Below, in pieces: positions 41,810 through 49,843 of a stretch of 64,000 bases of DNA. Both the position numbers and the translations under genes were made by a program. Position 1 is the first letter of the stretch. Each line of letters begins with the position of its first letter. This stretch comes from Streptomonospora nanhaiensis (GTDB lineage: Bacteria > Actinomycetota > Actinomycetes > Streptosporangiales > Streptosporangiaceae): the NCBI RefSeq assembly GCF_026642255.1, contig NZ_CP113264.1, positions 3,968,001-4,032,000 on the forward strand, written 5' to 3'. The notes under the pieces were generated by a model. The model did not search any database, was not told where the DNA came from, and saw only the letters and a list, made by a program, of their open reading frames with translations.

Positions 41810-42670
41810 TCAGGCCCGGCGCGCGGGCCGGGGCACGATGTGGCCCCTGCGGTGGGCCACGCGCAGCAGGTACGCCGTGACCGCGCCGCAGAGCAGCACC
41901 GCGAAGACACTGCCCTCGGGGCCGAAGGCGCCCCCGCTGAGCGCGGTGGGCCCGCTCGTCTCCCCGGCGAACAGCCCGGCGAACGCGTCCTCGCTGCCGG
42001 AGACGGCGGTGCCGAAGACCCCGGCCTGCGCCGTGTTCCAGCCGAGGTGCAGACCGATCGGCAGCCACAGGGAGCGCGTGGCCACATAGGCGGCGCCGAG
42101 CATGAGACCGGCCTCCAGGGCGATGGCCAGCGCGCCCCACAGGGTCGCGTTCGGGTTCACCAGGTGCAGTCCGCCGAAGAGCACGGAGCTGACGGCGAGC
42201 GCTCCCCAGGTGCCGGAGACCTCCTCCACGACGCGGAAGAGCACCCCGCGGAACAGCAGCTCCTCCGCGACCGCGACCGCGCACATCAGTCCGCACACGG
42301 CGAGGAACGCCTCGAACGATCCCCAGCCGGTGATCCGGTAGCCCCCGAAGACGGCGATGACCGCGATGGTCGCGGTGAACACGCCGAGGCCGGCCGCCGT
42401 CCCCCATCCGAGTCCGCGGGCCGCCCCCTCGCGGGAGAGCTCCAGCGGCTCCCTCCCCTCGATCCGGCGGATCGCGAGCCGGTAGGCCCACAGGCCCAGG
42501 GCCGCCGCCGCGACGCCGACGGGCAGGGCCCACACCGTTGTGCCCACCGCGCTCGTCACACCGGGGATGAGCGCGGCCAGGACGCCGAACAGGAGCAGGA
42601 GGAGCAACAAGCGCGGAGCCACTTGCCGGAGCCTGCGGGGGGTGGACGCGGGTGCGGCGTCGTGGGACAT
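41810..42670 (-). CDS. CPBP-family intramembrane metalloprotease
   Basis: 286 residues from the ATG at 42668-42670. It has about eight hydrophobic helices and the three CPBP motifs: AVAEELLFRGVLFRV (EExxxR), LFGGLHL (FxxxH-like), and LHLGWNTAQAG (His and Asn). These intramembrane proteases (Rce1/Abi-like) cut lipidated or membrane-linked substrates and in bacteria can take part in bacteriocin self-immunity or envelope signalling. The start is supported weakly (GGAAG 14 nt upstream). It lies beside the IS701 remnant and upstream of the two-component genes on the same strand, but more than 120 bp apart. Confidence 0.9.
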   Translation of the reverse strand: MSHDAAPASTPRRLRQVAPRLLLLLLLFGVLAALIPGVTSAVGTTVWALPVGVAAAALGLWAYRLAIRRIEGREPLELSREGAARGLGWGTAAGLGVFTATIAVIAVFGGYRITGWGSFEAFLAVCGLMCAVAVAEELLFRGVLFRVVEEVSGTWGALAVSSVLFGGLHLVNPNATLWGALAIALEAGLMLGAAYVATRSLWLPIGLHLGWNTAQAGVFGTAVSGSEDAFAGLFAGETSGPTALSGGAFGPEGSVFAVLLCGAVTAYLLRVAHRRGHIVPRPARRA

Positions 42671-42799
42671 GTCGGGACCACTTCCTGGAACGCGGAGCGC
42701 GGGGGGCGCTCCGACCGGTTCCCAGGCTAGAAAAGGAGCCCCCTCGGCCACATCGCCCGCGCGAGCGCGATTCGGTAGCTCGGAAGGGGGACCCGGCTC

Positions 42800-43480
42800 T
42801 CAGCCCTGCCGCACCAGCCCCGAGCGGTAGGCGAACACGACGGCCTGGACCCGGTCGCGCAACCGGAGTTTGGTGAGGATCCGCGACACGTGGGTCTTGA
42901 CGGTCTCGTGCGCGATCGTCATCCGCTCGGCGATCTCCCCGTTGGACAGTCCCTCCGCCATGAGGAGCAGCACCTCGTGCTCGCGCCCGGTCAGCGGCTC
43001 GGTGTGCACCGGTGGAGGGGCGGGGTCGGCGGGTCGGATCCGCAGGGCGTACTCGCCGATGAGCCGCCGGGTCACCGCCGGCGCCAGCAGGGCCTCCCCC
43101 CGGGCGACCGTGCGCACGCCCGCGATCACCTCGTGCAGCGGGGCGTCCTTCAGCAGGAACCCGCTCGCTCCCGCCCGCAGTGCCTCGTAGACGTATTCGT
43201 CCAGGTTGAAGGTGGTCACCACCAGGACCCGCACCGGGTGGGGGTCCGGCGGCTCCGCCAGGCGTGCGGTCACCTCGATACCGCTCAGACCAGGCATGTG
43301 GATGTCCATCACCGCGACGTCGGGCCGCAGGTCCCGGATGACGCTCACCGCCTCGGCGCCGTCGCCGGCCTGCCCCACCACGACCATGTCCGGCTGGGCG
43401 TCGAGCACCGCGGCGTACCCGGCGCGCACCAGCTCGTCGTCCTCGCAGACCACGACACGGATGGGCGAACCACCGTTCAC
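42800..43480 (-). CDS. NarL/LuxR-family response regulator
   Basis: 226 residues, GTG start overlapping the histidine kinase stop. The receiver domain has acidic residues VVCEDDELVRAG near residue 13, the phosphoacceptor Asp59 in VAVMDIHMPG, and a conserved Lys in FLLKDAPL. The output is a GerE-type HTH (LTGREHEVLLLMAEGLSNGEIAERMTIAHETVKTHV). It should dimerise on phosphorylation by the adjacent kinase and regulate promoters nearby or elsewhere; target genes are not evident. GGGGGGAGAA sits before the start. Confidence 0.95.
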   Translation of the reverse strand: MNGGSPIRVVVCEDDELVRAGYAAVLDAQPDMVVVGQAGDGAEAVSVIRDLRPDVAVMDIHMPGLSGIEVTARLAEPPDPHPVRVLVVTTFNLDEYVYEALRAGASGFLLKDAPLHEVIAGVRTVARGEALLAPAVTRRLIGEYALRIRPADPAPPPVHTEPLTGREHEVLLLMAEGLSNGEIAERMTIAHETVKTHVSRILTKLRLRDRVQAVVFAYRSGLVRQG

Positions 43481-44652
43481 TTCTCCCCCCTGGGGATGTT
43501 GGCGTGCACCGTGAAGCCCCCGTCGTCGGAGGGACCCGCGCGCAGCTCCCCGCCGACGGCGCCGACCCTCTCCCGCAGGCCCGTCAGGCCGCGACCGCCG
43601 CCAGGATGGGGCCGAGGCGGTCCGGTCCCCTCGGCCGGAGGGGCGCCGCCCCCGGTGGTGATCCGCGCGCCCACCGCGTCGTCCCCGTGGTCGATGCGGA
43701 CGACGACGTGCCTGTCGGGCGCGTGCTTGAGCGCGTTCGTGACGGACTCCTGGACGACGCGGTACAGGGCTTCCTCCTCCTGGGGGCGCATCGGCCGGGG
43801 CTCGCCGTCCTCGACCAGGTCCACGTTCTGCCCGGCCCTGCGGGAGCGCTCGACGAGGCCGGCGAGTTCGCCGAGGGAGGGAGCGGTCGGTTCCTCGCGC
43901 GCGTCCAGGACTCCGAGCAGGTGCCGGAGATCGTCCAGGGCGCGCCGCCCCGTCTCCCCGATGCTGGTCAGAGTGGTTCCCACCCGGTCGGACCGCCCCA
44001 GCAGGTAGCCCGCCGTGTCGGCCTGGACCACCATCGAGGTGACGTGGTGGGTGACGACGTCGTGCAGGTCGCGGGCGATACGGGCCCGTTCGGCGGCGGC
44101 GGCGTCCGCCTCCGCGCGGCGGCGGCGCTCCTCCGCGTCCAGGGCCCGGGCGCGGACCCACCCGCCGAGAGCGCAGCACGCGGCCAGGACGAGGCCGAAG
44201 GCGAAGTAGTCGGCCACGGTGGCGCGCGAGCCCGCGAGGTGCAGGAAGGAGCAGACGAGCGCGTAGGCGGCGACCGCCCCCGCGATCACCGGCACGGGGC
44301 GGCGCGGCGGGCGCGTGCCGGCGGTGTACAGGGCCACGATCAGCGCGAGGGAGGCGAAGGCGTTGGGGTAGCGCAGCAGTTGGAAGGCGGTGAACGCGGC
44401 GGCGACCACGACCAGGCAGGTGAGGGGGAACCGGCGCCGGAGGGCGAGGGGCGCGGCCTGGGCGGCGATGAGGGCCAGACCCAGGGTGTCCAGGGACCGG
44501 TCGTCCGGCAGTTCCACCAGATCGACCCCCTGGTGGGCGACCCCGGGGACGAAGGACAGGGCCACGAAGGCCGCTGGGAGCAGGGCGTCGGCCGCTCTCA
44601 CTCTTCGCACGGGGCGGAGCACGCGCTCCTTCCACGCCGTTGTCTCGAACAC
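43477..44652 (-). CDS. Sensor histidine kinase, HisKA_3 type
   Basis: 391 residues, GTG start. Several hydrophobic helices make up the N-terminal ~170 residues, with no large outer domain, so it probably senses a membrane-embedded or lipid-phase signal. The HisKA_3 motif is ERARIARDLHDVVTHHVTSM (His197). The HATPase_c domain has the N box VVQESVTNALKHAP and glycine loops GGGRGLTGLRERV. It belongs to the DesK/NarX-like class common in actinomycetes and is translationally coupled to the response regulator. No Shine-Dalgarno is obvious. Confidence 0.95.
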   Translation of the reverse strand: MFETTAWKERVLRPVRRVRAADALLPAAFVALSFVPGVAHQGVDLVELPDDRSLDTLGLALIAAQAAPLALRRRFPLTCLVVVAAAFTAFQLLRYPNAFASLALIVALYTAGTRPPRRPVPVIAGAVAAYALVCSFLHLAGSRATVADYFAFGLVLAACCALGGWVRARALDAEERRRRAEADAAAAERARIARDLHDVVTHHVTSMVVQADTAGYLLGRSDRVGTTLTSIGETGRRALDDLRHLLGVLDAREEPTAPSLGELAGLVERSRRAGQNVDLVEDGEPRPMRPQEEEALYRVVQESVTNALKHAPDRHVVVRIDHGDDAVGARITTGGGAPPAEGTGPPRPHPGGGRGLTGLRERVGAVGGELRAGPSDDGGFTVHANIPRGEK

Positions 44653-44846
44653 CCGAGCAGACTATCCCGCGCCGCCGCGGGGTCGGACAAAACGCATTGC
44701 GCGGTGGTCGCGAACCGGAGCCGGGCGGGCGTCACGGTCGGCCGCCGCTTCGCGGGAGCGGTGTCCGCTGAAGTGCGGACCCGGTCGGACTTGGGCGGGG
44801 CGTAGTCAACATGGAACCAGAAGTCGACGCTGCCGCAGTTCTCGAT

Positions 44847-44987
44847 TCAGAAAATCCCTCCGGCCTCGGTGAAGCCACATGCCGTGGAGACCAATGGAAT
44901 GGACTGAGCATGAGCGGCGGAAGCAGCGAACGGGCCGATGGCCCTGAGGCCGACCAAGGCAGGGGTGAGTAGGGTCTTCATTCGCAT
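44847..44987 (-). CDS. Micro-ORF 1: short secreted peptide precursor
   Basis: 46 residues from the ATG at 44985-44987, with GGAG five bases upstream. A signal peptide is plain: MRMKTLLTPALVGL, then a hydrophobic stretch ending ASAAHA, with a likely cut after AHA. The mature tail is about 17 residues, contains one Cys, and ends AGGIF. DNA and protein similarity to micro-ORF 2 at 46320 covers the start, the signal core and the upstream ribosome-site region, so the two are duplicates. Both lie on the same strand and flank the DUF5937-ArsR gene. A peptide signal or tiny secreted effector is possible; function unknown. Confidence 0.5.
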   Translation of the reverse strand: MRMKTLLTPALVGLRAIGPFAASAAHAQSIPLVSTACGFTEAGGIF

Positions 44988-45242
44988 GGGGGCTCCACTT
45001 TCACAGGAGGCATGGGTCCGTCTGCCGCTCTCGGAGCGGGCTCCGGCTGTTGTCAATATCCTCCGCTCGACGACTGTAGACCGGCAACAACCTTCGACCG
45101 TGCCCGAAATCCGCAGTTAGGAGGGATTCCCGGAGACGAGTCCTCCCCGCAGCGGGGCCCTCCACCCCACCGGTCGGGATCAAGGCGTCCGGGAAGCGGA
45201 GGTCTACGGCGGCACCGACACAGCGCGGAGCCAGACCACCGC

Positions 45243-46223
45243 TCAACCACCGCACAGACCACGCCCCAGGGGTGTGGCGGTGTGGTGCGCGGAGGAGCCG
45301 AGCCGGTGGGTGGCGACCAGGCCGTTCTCCCGCAGCACGCTCAGGTGCTGACTCGCGGTCGCCATGGAGACGCCGACGTGGCGGGCCACCTGGGTGGTGG
45401 AGTGTCCGTGACGGGCCACTGTGCACAGGACCTCGGCCCGGGTCCGGCCGAGGAGGTTTCCCAGCGCCTCGTCGCCACGGCGCCCCCGCACGCCTGAGAT
45501 CCAGTCGGCCTCCACCGCGTCGTGGTCGACGGGGTAGACCAGGACGGGCGGCAGGGAGGGATCCCGGAGCAGAATGGGAGCGCGCCAACAGAAGAAGGAC
45601 GGGATCAGGCGCAGTCCTCGCCCGTCCAGGTGCAGGTCCCGGTCGGTGAGCAGACTCCGCATCTCCAGCACGGGGGACTGCCAGTCCAGGGCCGGGCTCA
45701 GGCCGGAGAGCAGGGAGTCGACGCCTCCCTGGAGCAGCGTGCGGGCGCGCAGGGCCCGGTCGGCGTGGACATGCCGGCGGATGGAGTCCCAGTGGGGCGC
45801 CAGGGCGCGGTCGTGGTGGTCGCGCAAGGCGCCCGTGAGCCTGCGAAGGGCGCCCGTGCTCCCCCTCGCCAGGTCCGAGCTCCATCCGGGCAGCCTCCGG
45901 TCGCGTCCGAGGACCTCCAGGTCGCCGCGCAGTCGAGAGCGCGGTGTGCCCGCGAGGACGTCGATCCCCTCCTCCACGTGTCCGATGACCCCCGCGGGGG
46001 TGAGGAAGTCGGGAGAGTAACCGCGCGGGGGCACCAGGGGCAGCACGTCGCGCAGCGACTCGGAAGGGACCCCGCCAAGAGTGCGGCGCCAGGGTCCGAA
46101 CACCCTGCGCCCGTCCCGGCTCTGGAGCATGTGAAGGCTGAGCAGCGTCTCCCACATGGGGTCGGGCTCCGCCGCCACCACGGTTCGCGCGAAGTCGGTG
46201 CTGGTGAAGTGGATTCTTACCAT
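45243..46223 (-). CDS. DUF5937/ArsR-type transcriptional regulator
   Basis: 326 residues from the ATG at 46221-46223; the conserved family start is M-x-R-I-H-F, here MVRIHFTSTDFARTVVA. The N-terminal ~230 residues are DUF5937 (DPMWETLLSLHMLQ; VLEMRSLLTDRDLHLDGRGLRLIPSFF), and the C-terminus is an ArsR winged helix (LGRTRAEVLCTVARHGHSTTQVARHVGVSMATASQHLSVLRENGLV). Such proteins are frequent in Streptomyces and relatives and may bind peptide or small-molecule ligands through DUF5937; no ligand is known to me. Two duplicated secreted micro-ORFs flank it, raising the possibility of peptide sensing. Confidence 0.88.
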   Translation of the reverse strand: MVRIHFTSTDFARTVVAAEPDPMWETLLSLHMLQSRDGRRVFGPWRRTLGGVPSESLRDVLPLVPPRGYSPDFLTPAGVIGHVEEGIDVLAGTPRSRLRGDLEVLGRDRRLPGWSSDLARGSTGALRRLTGALRDHHDRALAPHWDSIRRHVHADRALRARTLLQGGVDSLLSGLSPALDWQSPVLEMRSLLTDRDLHLDGRGLRLIPSFFCWRAPILLRDPSLPPVLVYPVDHDAVEADWISGVRGRRGDEALGNLLGRTRAEVLCTVARHGHSTTQVARHVGVSMATASQHLSVLRENGLVATHRLGSSAHHTATPLGRGLCGG

Positions 46224-46319
46224 CGTTGCCATTCCCACCTGATGTGACGAGGCCTCTGTGCGCCGCGCATGAGGCGCGGCGGAGCGGGCGGAACTCGGGG
46301 AGGTGAACGGGTCGGGGAA

Positions 46320-46424
46320 TCAGTACCGCGGCAGAGGAAAGGCGTCGGCGGGAGCGACGGTCGCGAACAGTCCGGTAGCCGTGAGGCCGACCAGGACGGG
46401 GGCGGGGAGGGTCTTCATGCGCAA
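46320..46424 (-). CDS. Micro-ORF 2: short secreted peptide precursor, duplicate of micro-ORF 1
   Basis: 34 residues. I start at the TTG at 46422-46424, because it aligns with the ATG of micro-ORF 1 and has GGAG in the same relative place; an internal ATG two codons later is also possible. The peptide reads as a signal sequence (MKTLPAPVLVGLTATGLF, then VAPADA) followed by only FPLPRY. The upstream DNA (CCTCCTCTGAACCGGAGC) is also similar to the matching region before micro-ORF 1. It lies just upstream of the DUF5937 regulator on the same strand. Possibly the signal peptide for that regulator; this is inferred. Confidence 0.5.
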   Translation of the reverse strand: MRMKTLPAPVLVGLTATGLFATVAPADAFPLPRY

Positions 46425-46606
46425 GGGGAGCTCCGGTTCAGAGGAGGCGAGCGCGTGCGGACCGAGGTCTCTCGGTGACGCGCCGCACTCAACGTAGAGG
46501 ACCCAGGGCCGATTTCGTAACCCTGTGTCCTATTACGGACGGGAATCGTCACAATGAGCAACAGACATCCCAGGGGCACCACGACCGCTTGCCAACACGT
46601 ACCCCT

Positions 46607-46643
46607 GGACTTAATATGTCGTCTCCTGATATATATTCTCTGT
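46607..46643 (+). promoter_or_regulatory. PadR promoter-operator, probably leaderless
   Basis: TATATT (46632-46637) lies six bases before the ATG of the PadR gene, so the RNA probably starts at the start codon. ATATGTC (46614-46620) and GATATAT (46628-46634) make a near-perfect inverted pair that overlaps this -10, a typical PadR operator arrangement. No Shine-Dalgarno is present. Confidence 0.55.
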
Positions 46644-46979
46644 ATGAAGTTGAGTGAGCAGAGCTACCTCGTCCTCCTGGCCCTGACCGAGGGGCCCACC
46701 CACGGCTACGGGATCATCACCTCCGTGCGCCGGCTGTCCGAGGACAAGGTCAAGCTCGGCGCCGGCACCCTGTACGGGGCCCTGGACCGCTTGGGCGACC
46801 AGGGTCTGGTCGAGGCCGCGGGCGAGGAGGTCGTCAACGGGCGCAACCGCCGCTACTACCGGCTCACCGGCCAGGGACACGCGGTCCTGGCCGCCGAGAC
46901 CGAGCGCATGGCCCGCCTCGCCGATCTCGCCCACCGCCTGCTCAACCCCGGCCCCCGCCCCCAGCCAGGAGGAGCCTGA
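46644..46979 (+). CDS. PadR-family transcriptional regulator
   Basis: 111 residues, a compact PadR-s1 protein: MKLSEQSYLVLLALTEGPTHGYGI, then VKLGAGTLYGALDRLGDQGLVEA and the wing NRRYYRLTGQGHAVL, ending with a short helix. These regulators act as dimers on ATGT/ACAT-like operators and commonly repress a following membrane protein or pump. An AT-rich inverted repeat overlaps its promoter. The stop is followed after only three bases by the membrane-protein gene, so they form one operon. Confidence 0.92.
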   Translation: MKLSEQSYLVLLALTEGPTHGYGIITSVRRLSEDKVKLGAGTLYGALDRLGDQGLVEAAGEEVVNGRNRRYYRLTGQGHAVLAAETERMARLADLAHRLLNPGPRPQPGGA

Positions 46980-46982
46980 CCG

Positions 46983-47546
46983 ATGGACGCCTACGAACAG
47001 CAGCTGCGCCGGGCACTGCGCTGGTACCCGCGCCACTACCGCGAGAGCCGCGGCGAGGAGATCGTGGCCACCGCACTGGAGCTGCGCGCCCCCGGCGCGA
47101 CCACGGTGGACCGCGCCGAACTGCGGGGGCTGGCCCTGGCGGGGGTGCGCACACGCCTGCGCGAGAGGCCGCCGCTGTGGGCGTGGGCCGGTTACCGCCT
47201 CTTCGGCTCCCGGCTCCCCTACCGGTACCGGATGTGGGCCCGCGACGACGCGACCGGGCGCTGGTTCGCGGTGCGCCGCTTCGCCTGGGGCCTGGTCGCG
47301 CTCATGGCCGTGATGGCGGCGTGTGCTCCCCTGGCGGTGGGCGGAGCCCTCTACGCGGGGGTAGGCCCCGGGGGCGGCGAGTACACGGTGGGGCCGATGC
47401 CCAAGGCGGCGGAGAGCCTGCTGGCGGTGGGCGGGCTGTGGCTGTCCCTGTTCGTGTTCCGCCTCGACCGGGGCTCGGTACTGGCCCGGCACGGCTTCGC
47501 CCCCGGCGCCGAGCCCCCGGCCGGGGCTGACAGGCACCACGGCTGA
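46983..47546 (+). CDS. PadR-coupled membrane protein
   Basis: 187 residues. The N-terminus MDAYEQQLRRALRWYPRHYRESRGEEIVATALE is the short helical motif found in HAAS/DUF1700-like membrane proteins paired with PadR regulators. Two hydrophobic helices follow (FAWGLVALMAVMAACAPLAVGGALYAG; ESLLAVGGLWLSLFVFRL). It probably binds or modulates the PadR protein at the membrane, or is regulated by it; the exact role is not known. It lies 3 bp after the PadR stop and is followed by an IS110 remnant. Confidence 0.75.
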   Translation: MDAYEQQLRRALRWYPRHYRESRGEEIVATALELRAPGATTVDRAELRGLALAGVRTRLRERPPLWAWAGYRLFGSRLPYRYRMWARDDATGRWFAVRRFAWGLVALMAVMAACAPLAVGGALYAGVGPGGGEYTVGPMPKAAESLLAVGGLWLSLFVFRLDRGSVLARHGFAPGAEPPAGADRHHG

Positions 47547-47569
47547 CACCGCTCTGCCCGCAGGCCTCT

Positions 47570-47770
47570 CCATGGCCTTGTCAAGCCGTTGAGGCTGCGG
47601 GACGCCCGTCCCGCGGCATCGCCACAACACGTTGATCCGCCGCCTGGCCGGGCACAGCACCGCTTGGGGGTGAAGTATCCCCTCGGCCCGCTCACGCCGG
47701 TCGTACTCCTGGGGCGCGCCCGGCCGCAGCAGCACCGACTGCACCGAGAGGCAGAACAGGCGGCGCCGTC
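47570..47770 (-). pseudogene. C-terminal remnant of an IS110-family transposase
   Basis: Leftward, the frame reads YDRRERAEGILHPQAVLC and PARRRINVLWRCRGTG, close to the IS110 tail (RAEGK.H.QA...ARRR.NVLWA). The expected preceding catalytic region and the TNP_IS116 domain are absent, and no start or complete frame exists. It is a decayed fragment after the PadR operon. The call rests on this short motif only. Confidence 0.5.
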
Positions 47771-47864
47771 TGCGGCTTGCAGTGCCGGGGCCTGCGGTTG
47801 TCATCCGATCGCGCCGCGCTCTACGACGACGACCCCCTGCTTCGACAGCCGAGTGGGGTGTCCC

Positions 47865-48743
47865 TCACAGCAGCGCCGCGACCTGTGGGGCAGCTCTGCG
47901 GCCGTCCTCCAGGCCGATCCGGGCGGCGCGGGGGCGCAGTCGTTGGTCGAGGACTTCTCCGGCGACTTCGGTGAAGTCCGGGCCGTCGGTGATCCTCACG
48001 ATGCGTAGCCCCTGCCGTTCGAGCTCGTCGAGTTCTGCGTCTTCGGCCACGTTGGCGAGTGGTCCCGCTCGGGGACCGATGAAGATGATGGCGTCGAGGT
48101 TCTTCTCCTCGGCCAGTGCGGCGGCGCTGGGAAGGCGGGGGGCGTCGCAGTAATGGGCGCCGTCGAATCGGACCGGTGGGAAGAAGCCGGGTACGGCGCA
48201 GGAGGAAGCGACGGCTGTGGCCAGATCAATGCCGTCGCTTCGTGTCCACGACACGGTCTCGCCGGTTTCACAGCGCACGCTGGTGATGCGCAGGTCGCCC
48301 TCCGGCCAGAGGGAAAGCGGCAGCAGGGACCGGAACAGGTGGACGGCCGCGTCTTGGTCCAGGTCGCGTGTGGCGGCCATGGCGAGATGGCCGATGGCGC
48401 GGGCGCGCTCGATACCCGGTCCTTCGGGGGAGAGCATCAGGCGCATGATGTCCGGTGGAACCGCGCTGGTGCCGCCACCGGTGTCGGTGGTGGCGCCGGG
48501 GGTTGGTTCGGGGGGCGGTGCCGGTGACGTGAGCAGGGCGCCGCTTTGCTCGGCGCGGGCGCGCTCGACCAGGTCGACTCCGCCCATGGCCATCGTCGCG
48601 ACGTAGGCTCCGGCCGATGTGCCGACGGCGACCGAGCAGGCCGAGGGTGTGAACCCCGCGTGCTCGCACAGGGCGGCGAGCACACCGGTCTCCCAGGCGA
48701 TGCCGACCAAGCCGCCTCCGCCGAGGATCAGTCCGGTGTTCAT
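47865..48743 (-). CDS. Patatin-like phospholipase
   Basis: 292 residues; AAGGAG lies seven bases before the ATG. The patatin signature is present: glycine-rich oxyanion motif LILGGGGLVGIAWE near the start, nucleophile GTSAG (Ser near residue 43), and a late Asp in HYCDAPRLPSAAAL in place of the usual DGG/DGA. The expected Ser-Asp dyad is therefore intact, but the Asp motif is atypical. The fold hydrolyses acyl esters of phospholipids or related lipids. No signal peptide. The IS5 element is inserted about 70 bp upstream of this gene and may have separated it from its original promoter. Confidence 0.88.
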   Translation of the reverse strand: MNTGLILGGGGLVGIAWETGVLAALCEHAGFTPSACSVAVGTSAGAYVATMAMGGVDLVERARAEQSGALLTSPAPPPEPTPGATTDTGGGTSAVPPDIMRLMLSPEGPGIERARAIGHLAMAATRDLDQDAAVHLFRSLLPLSLWPEGDLRITSVRCETGETVSWTRSDGIDLATAVASSCAVPGFFPPVRFDGAHYCDAPRLPSAAALAEEKNLDAIIFIGPRAGPLANVAEDAELDELERQGLRIVRITDGPDFTEVAGEVLDQRLRPRAARIGLEDGRRAAPQVAALL

Positions 48744-48890
48744 GTCCAACTCCTTGCGTGGGTGGGGTGCCGGTCGAGGGTGTGCTTCCCACGTGCCGAC
48801 CCTTGGGGGTCTAGGGCCTGTTTGGTAACTGGTGTGATCAGGGATCAAAGCACCGATCCGGTCACGCCAGGCGTGTCACCCCGCACAGCA

Positions 48891-48949
48891 GCGAAGCCTT
48901 CGGTAGACGAGTCAACGACCAAGAAGACCGAGCCCACCGAAGGCTTCGC
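48891..48949 (+). repeat. Hairpin guarding the transposase start
   Basis: GCGAAGCCTTCGGT (48891-48904) and its exact complement (48936-48949) flank the leader just before the GTG start at 48951. Read-through RNA entering from outside could fold the start region away, a known way for insertion sequences to limit transposase made from host promoters. Confidence 0.55.
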
Positions 48950-48950
48950 T

Positions 48951-49828
48951 GTGACTCTACCCAAACCGGGGCGCGGTGACCTCACCGACGCCCAGTGGGC
49001 GCTGCTGTGCCCCCTGCTGCCCGCCCCGACCACGGGCCGCCCGCCCTCGCGGTCCAAACGCCAACTGATCAACGGCATCCGCTGGCGTGTGCGGGCCGGG
49101 GCGCCCTGGCGGGACGTGCCCGAACGGTACGGGCCCTGGCAGAGCGTCTACGACCTGTTCCGCCGCTGGTCCCTGGACGGCACCTGGGCCCGGCTCCTGG
49201 ACTCGCTGCAGTCGGTGGCCGATGCGGCGGGACTGATCACCTGGCAGCTCAACGTGGACTCCACCATCGTGCGCGCCCACCAGCACGCCGCCGGGGCCCA
49301 GAAAAAGGGGAAGGTTCAGATCACGAAACGGTGGAGCCCGACGACCACGCCCTGGGGCGCTCGCGCGGCGGGTGGACCACCAAGATCCACCTGGCCTGCG
49401 AGCAGGGCCACAAGCCGATGTCGGTGGTGCTCACGGCGGGGCAGCGGGGAGACGCCCCGCAGTTCGAGCCGGTCATGGAGCGCGTGCGCGTGGCGGGACG
49501 GGGCCGGTCGGGGCCGGCGCGCACCCGCCCGGTGCGGGTGCGCGCCGATAAGGCCTACAGCTCGAAGAGAATCCGCTCCTACCTGCGCAGACGCAAGGTC
49601 AAAGCGACGATTCCCGAACCCTTGGACCGGGTGCGCAACCGGGAGCGCAAGGGGCGGGCCGGTGGGCGCCCGCCGGGCTTTGACAAGGTCGACTACCGGG
49701 CCCGGCACGCGGTGGAGTGCGGGATCAACCGGCTCAAACGCAACCGGGCGGTGGCCACGCGCTACGACAAGCTCGCCCTTCGCTACGAGGCCACCGTCCG
49801 GATCGCTGCCATCAACGAATGGCTCTGA
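48951..49828 (+). CDS. IS5-family transposase, made by -1 frameshifting
   Basis: The first frame opens at GTG 48951 with MTLPKPGRGDLTDAQWALLCPLLP, the DUF4096 start of IS5 transposases, and runs to QLNVDSTIVRAHQHAAGAQKKG with the first catalytic Asp. After the slippery AAAGGGG at 49304-49310 the ribosome must slip back one base; the second frame then gives GRSRGGWTTKIHLACEQ, VRADKAYSSKRIR with the second Asp, and HAVECGINRLKRNRAVATRY with the Glu. The fused product is about 290 residues, the usual length. Without slippage the first frame also stays open to the end of the element but lacks these residues. The gene appears intact. Confidence 0.88.
49304..49310 (+). promoter_or_regulatory. Programmed -1 frameshift site AAAGGGG
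   Basis: The heptamer is read A-AAG-GGG in the first frame and AAA-GGG after slipping, so both tRNAs re-pair fully (X-XXY-YYZ rule). It lies exactly where the two transposase frames must join. Confidence 0.7.
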
Positions 49829-49843
49829 CTTACCAAACAGGCC

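Larger units (their letters stand above)
48815..49843 (+). mobile_element. IS5-family insertion sequence, complete
   Basis: 1029 bp bounded by the inverted repeats GGCCTGTTTGGTAA (48815-48828) and its complement (49830-49843), and flanked by CTAG on both sides (48811-48814, 49844-49847), the target duplication. It carries a transposase coded in two frames with a slippery site. Left of the coding frame a 14-bp perfect hairpin guards the start. The right-hand CTAG supplies the stop codon of the neighbouring SDR gene, so insertion there left that gene intact. The intact ends and frames suggest a recent, possibly active insertion. Confidence 0.9.
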
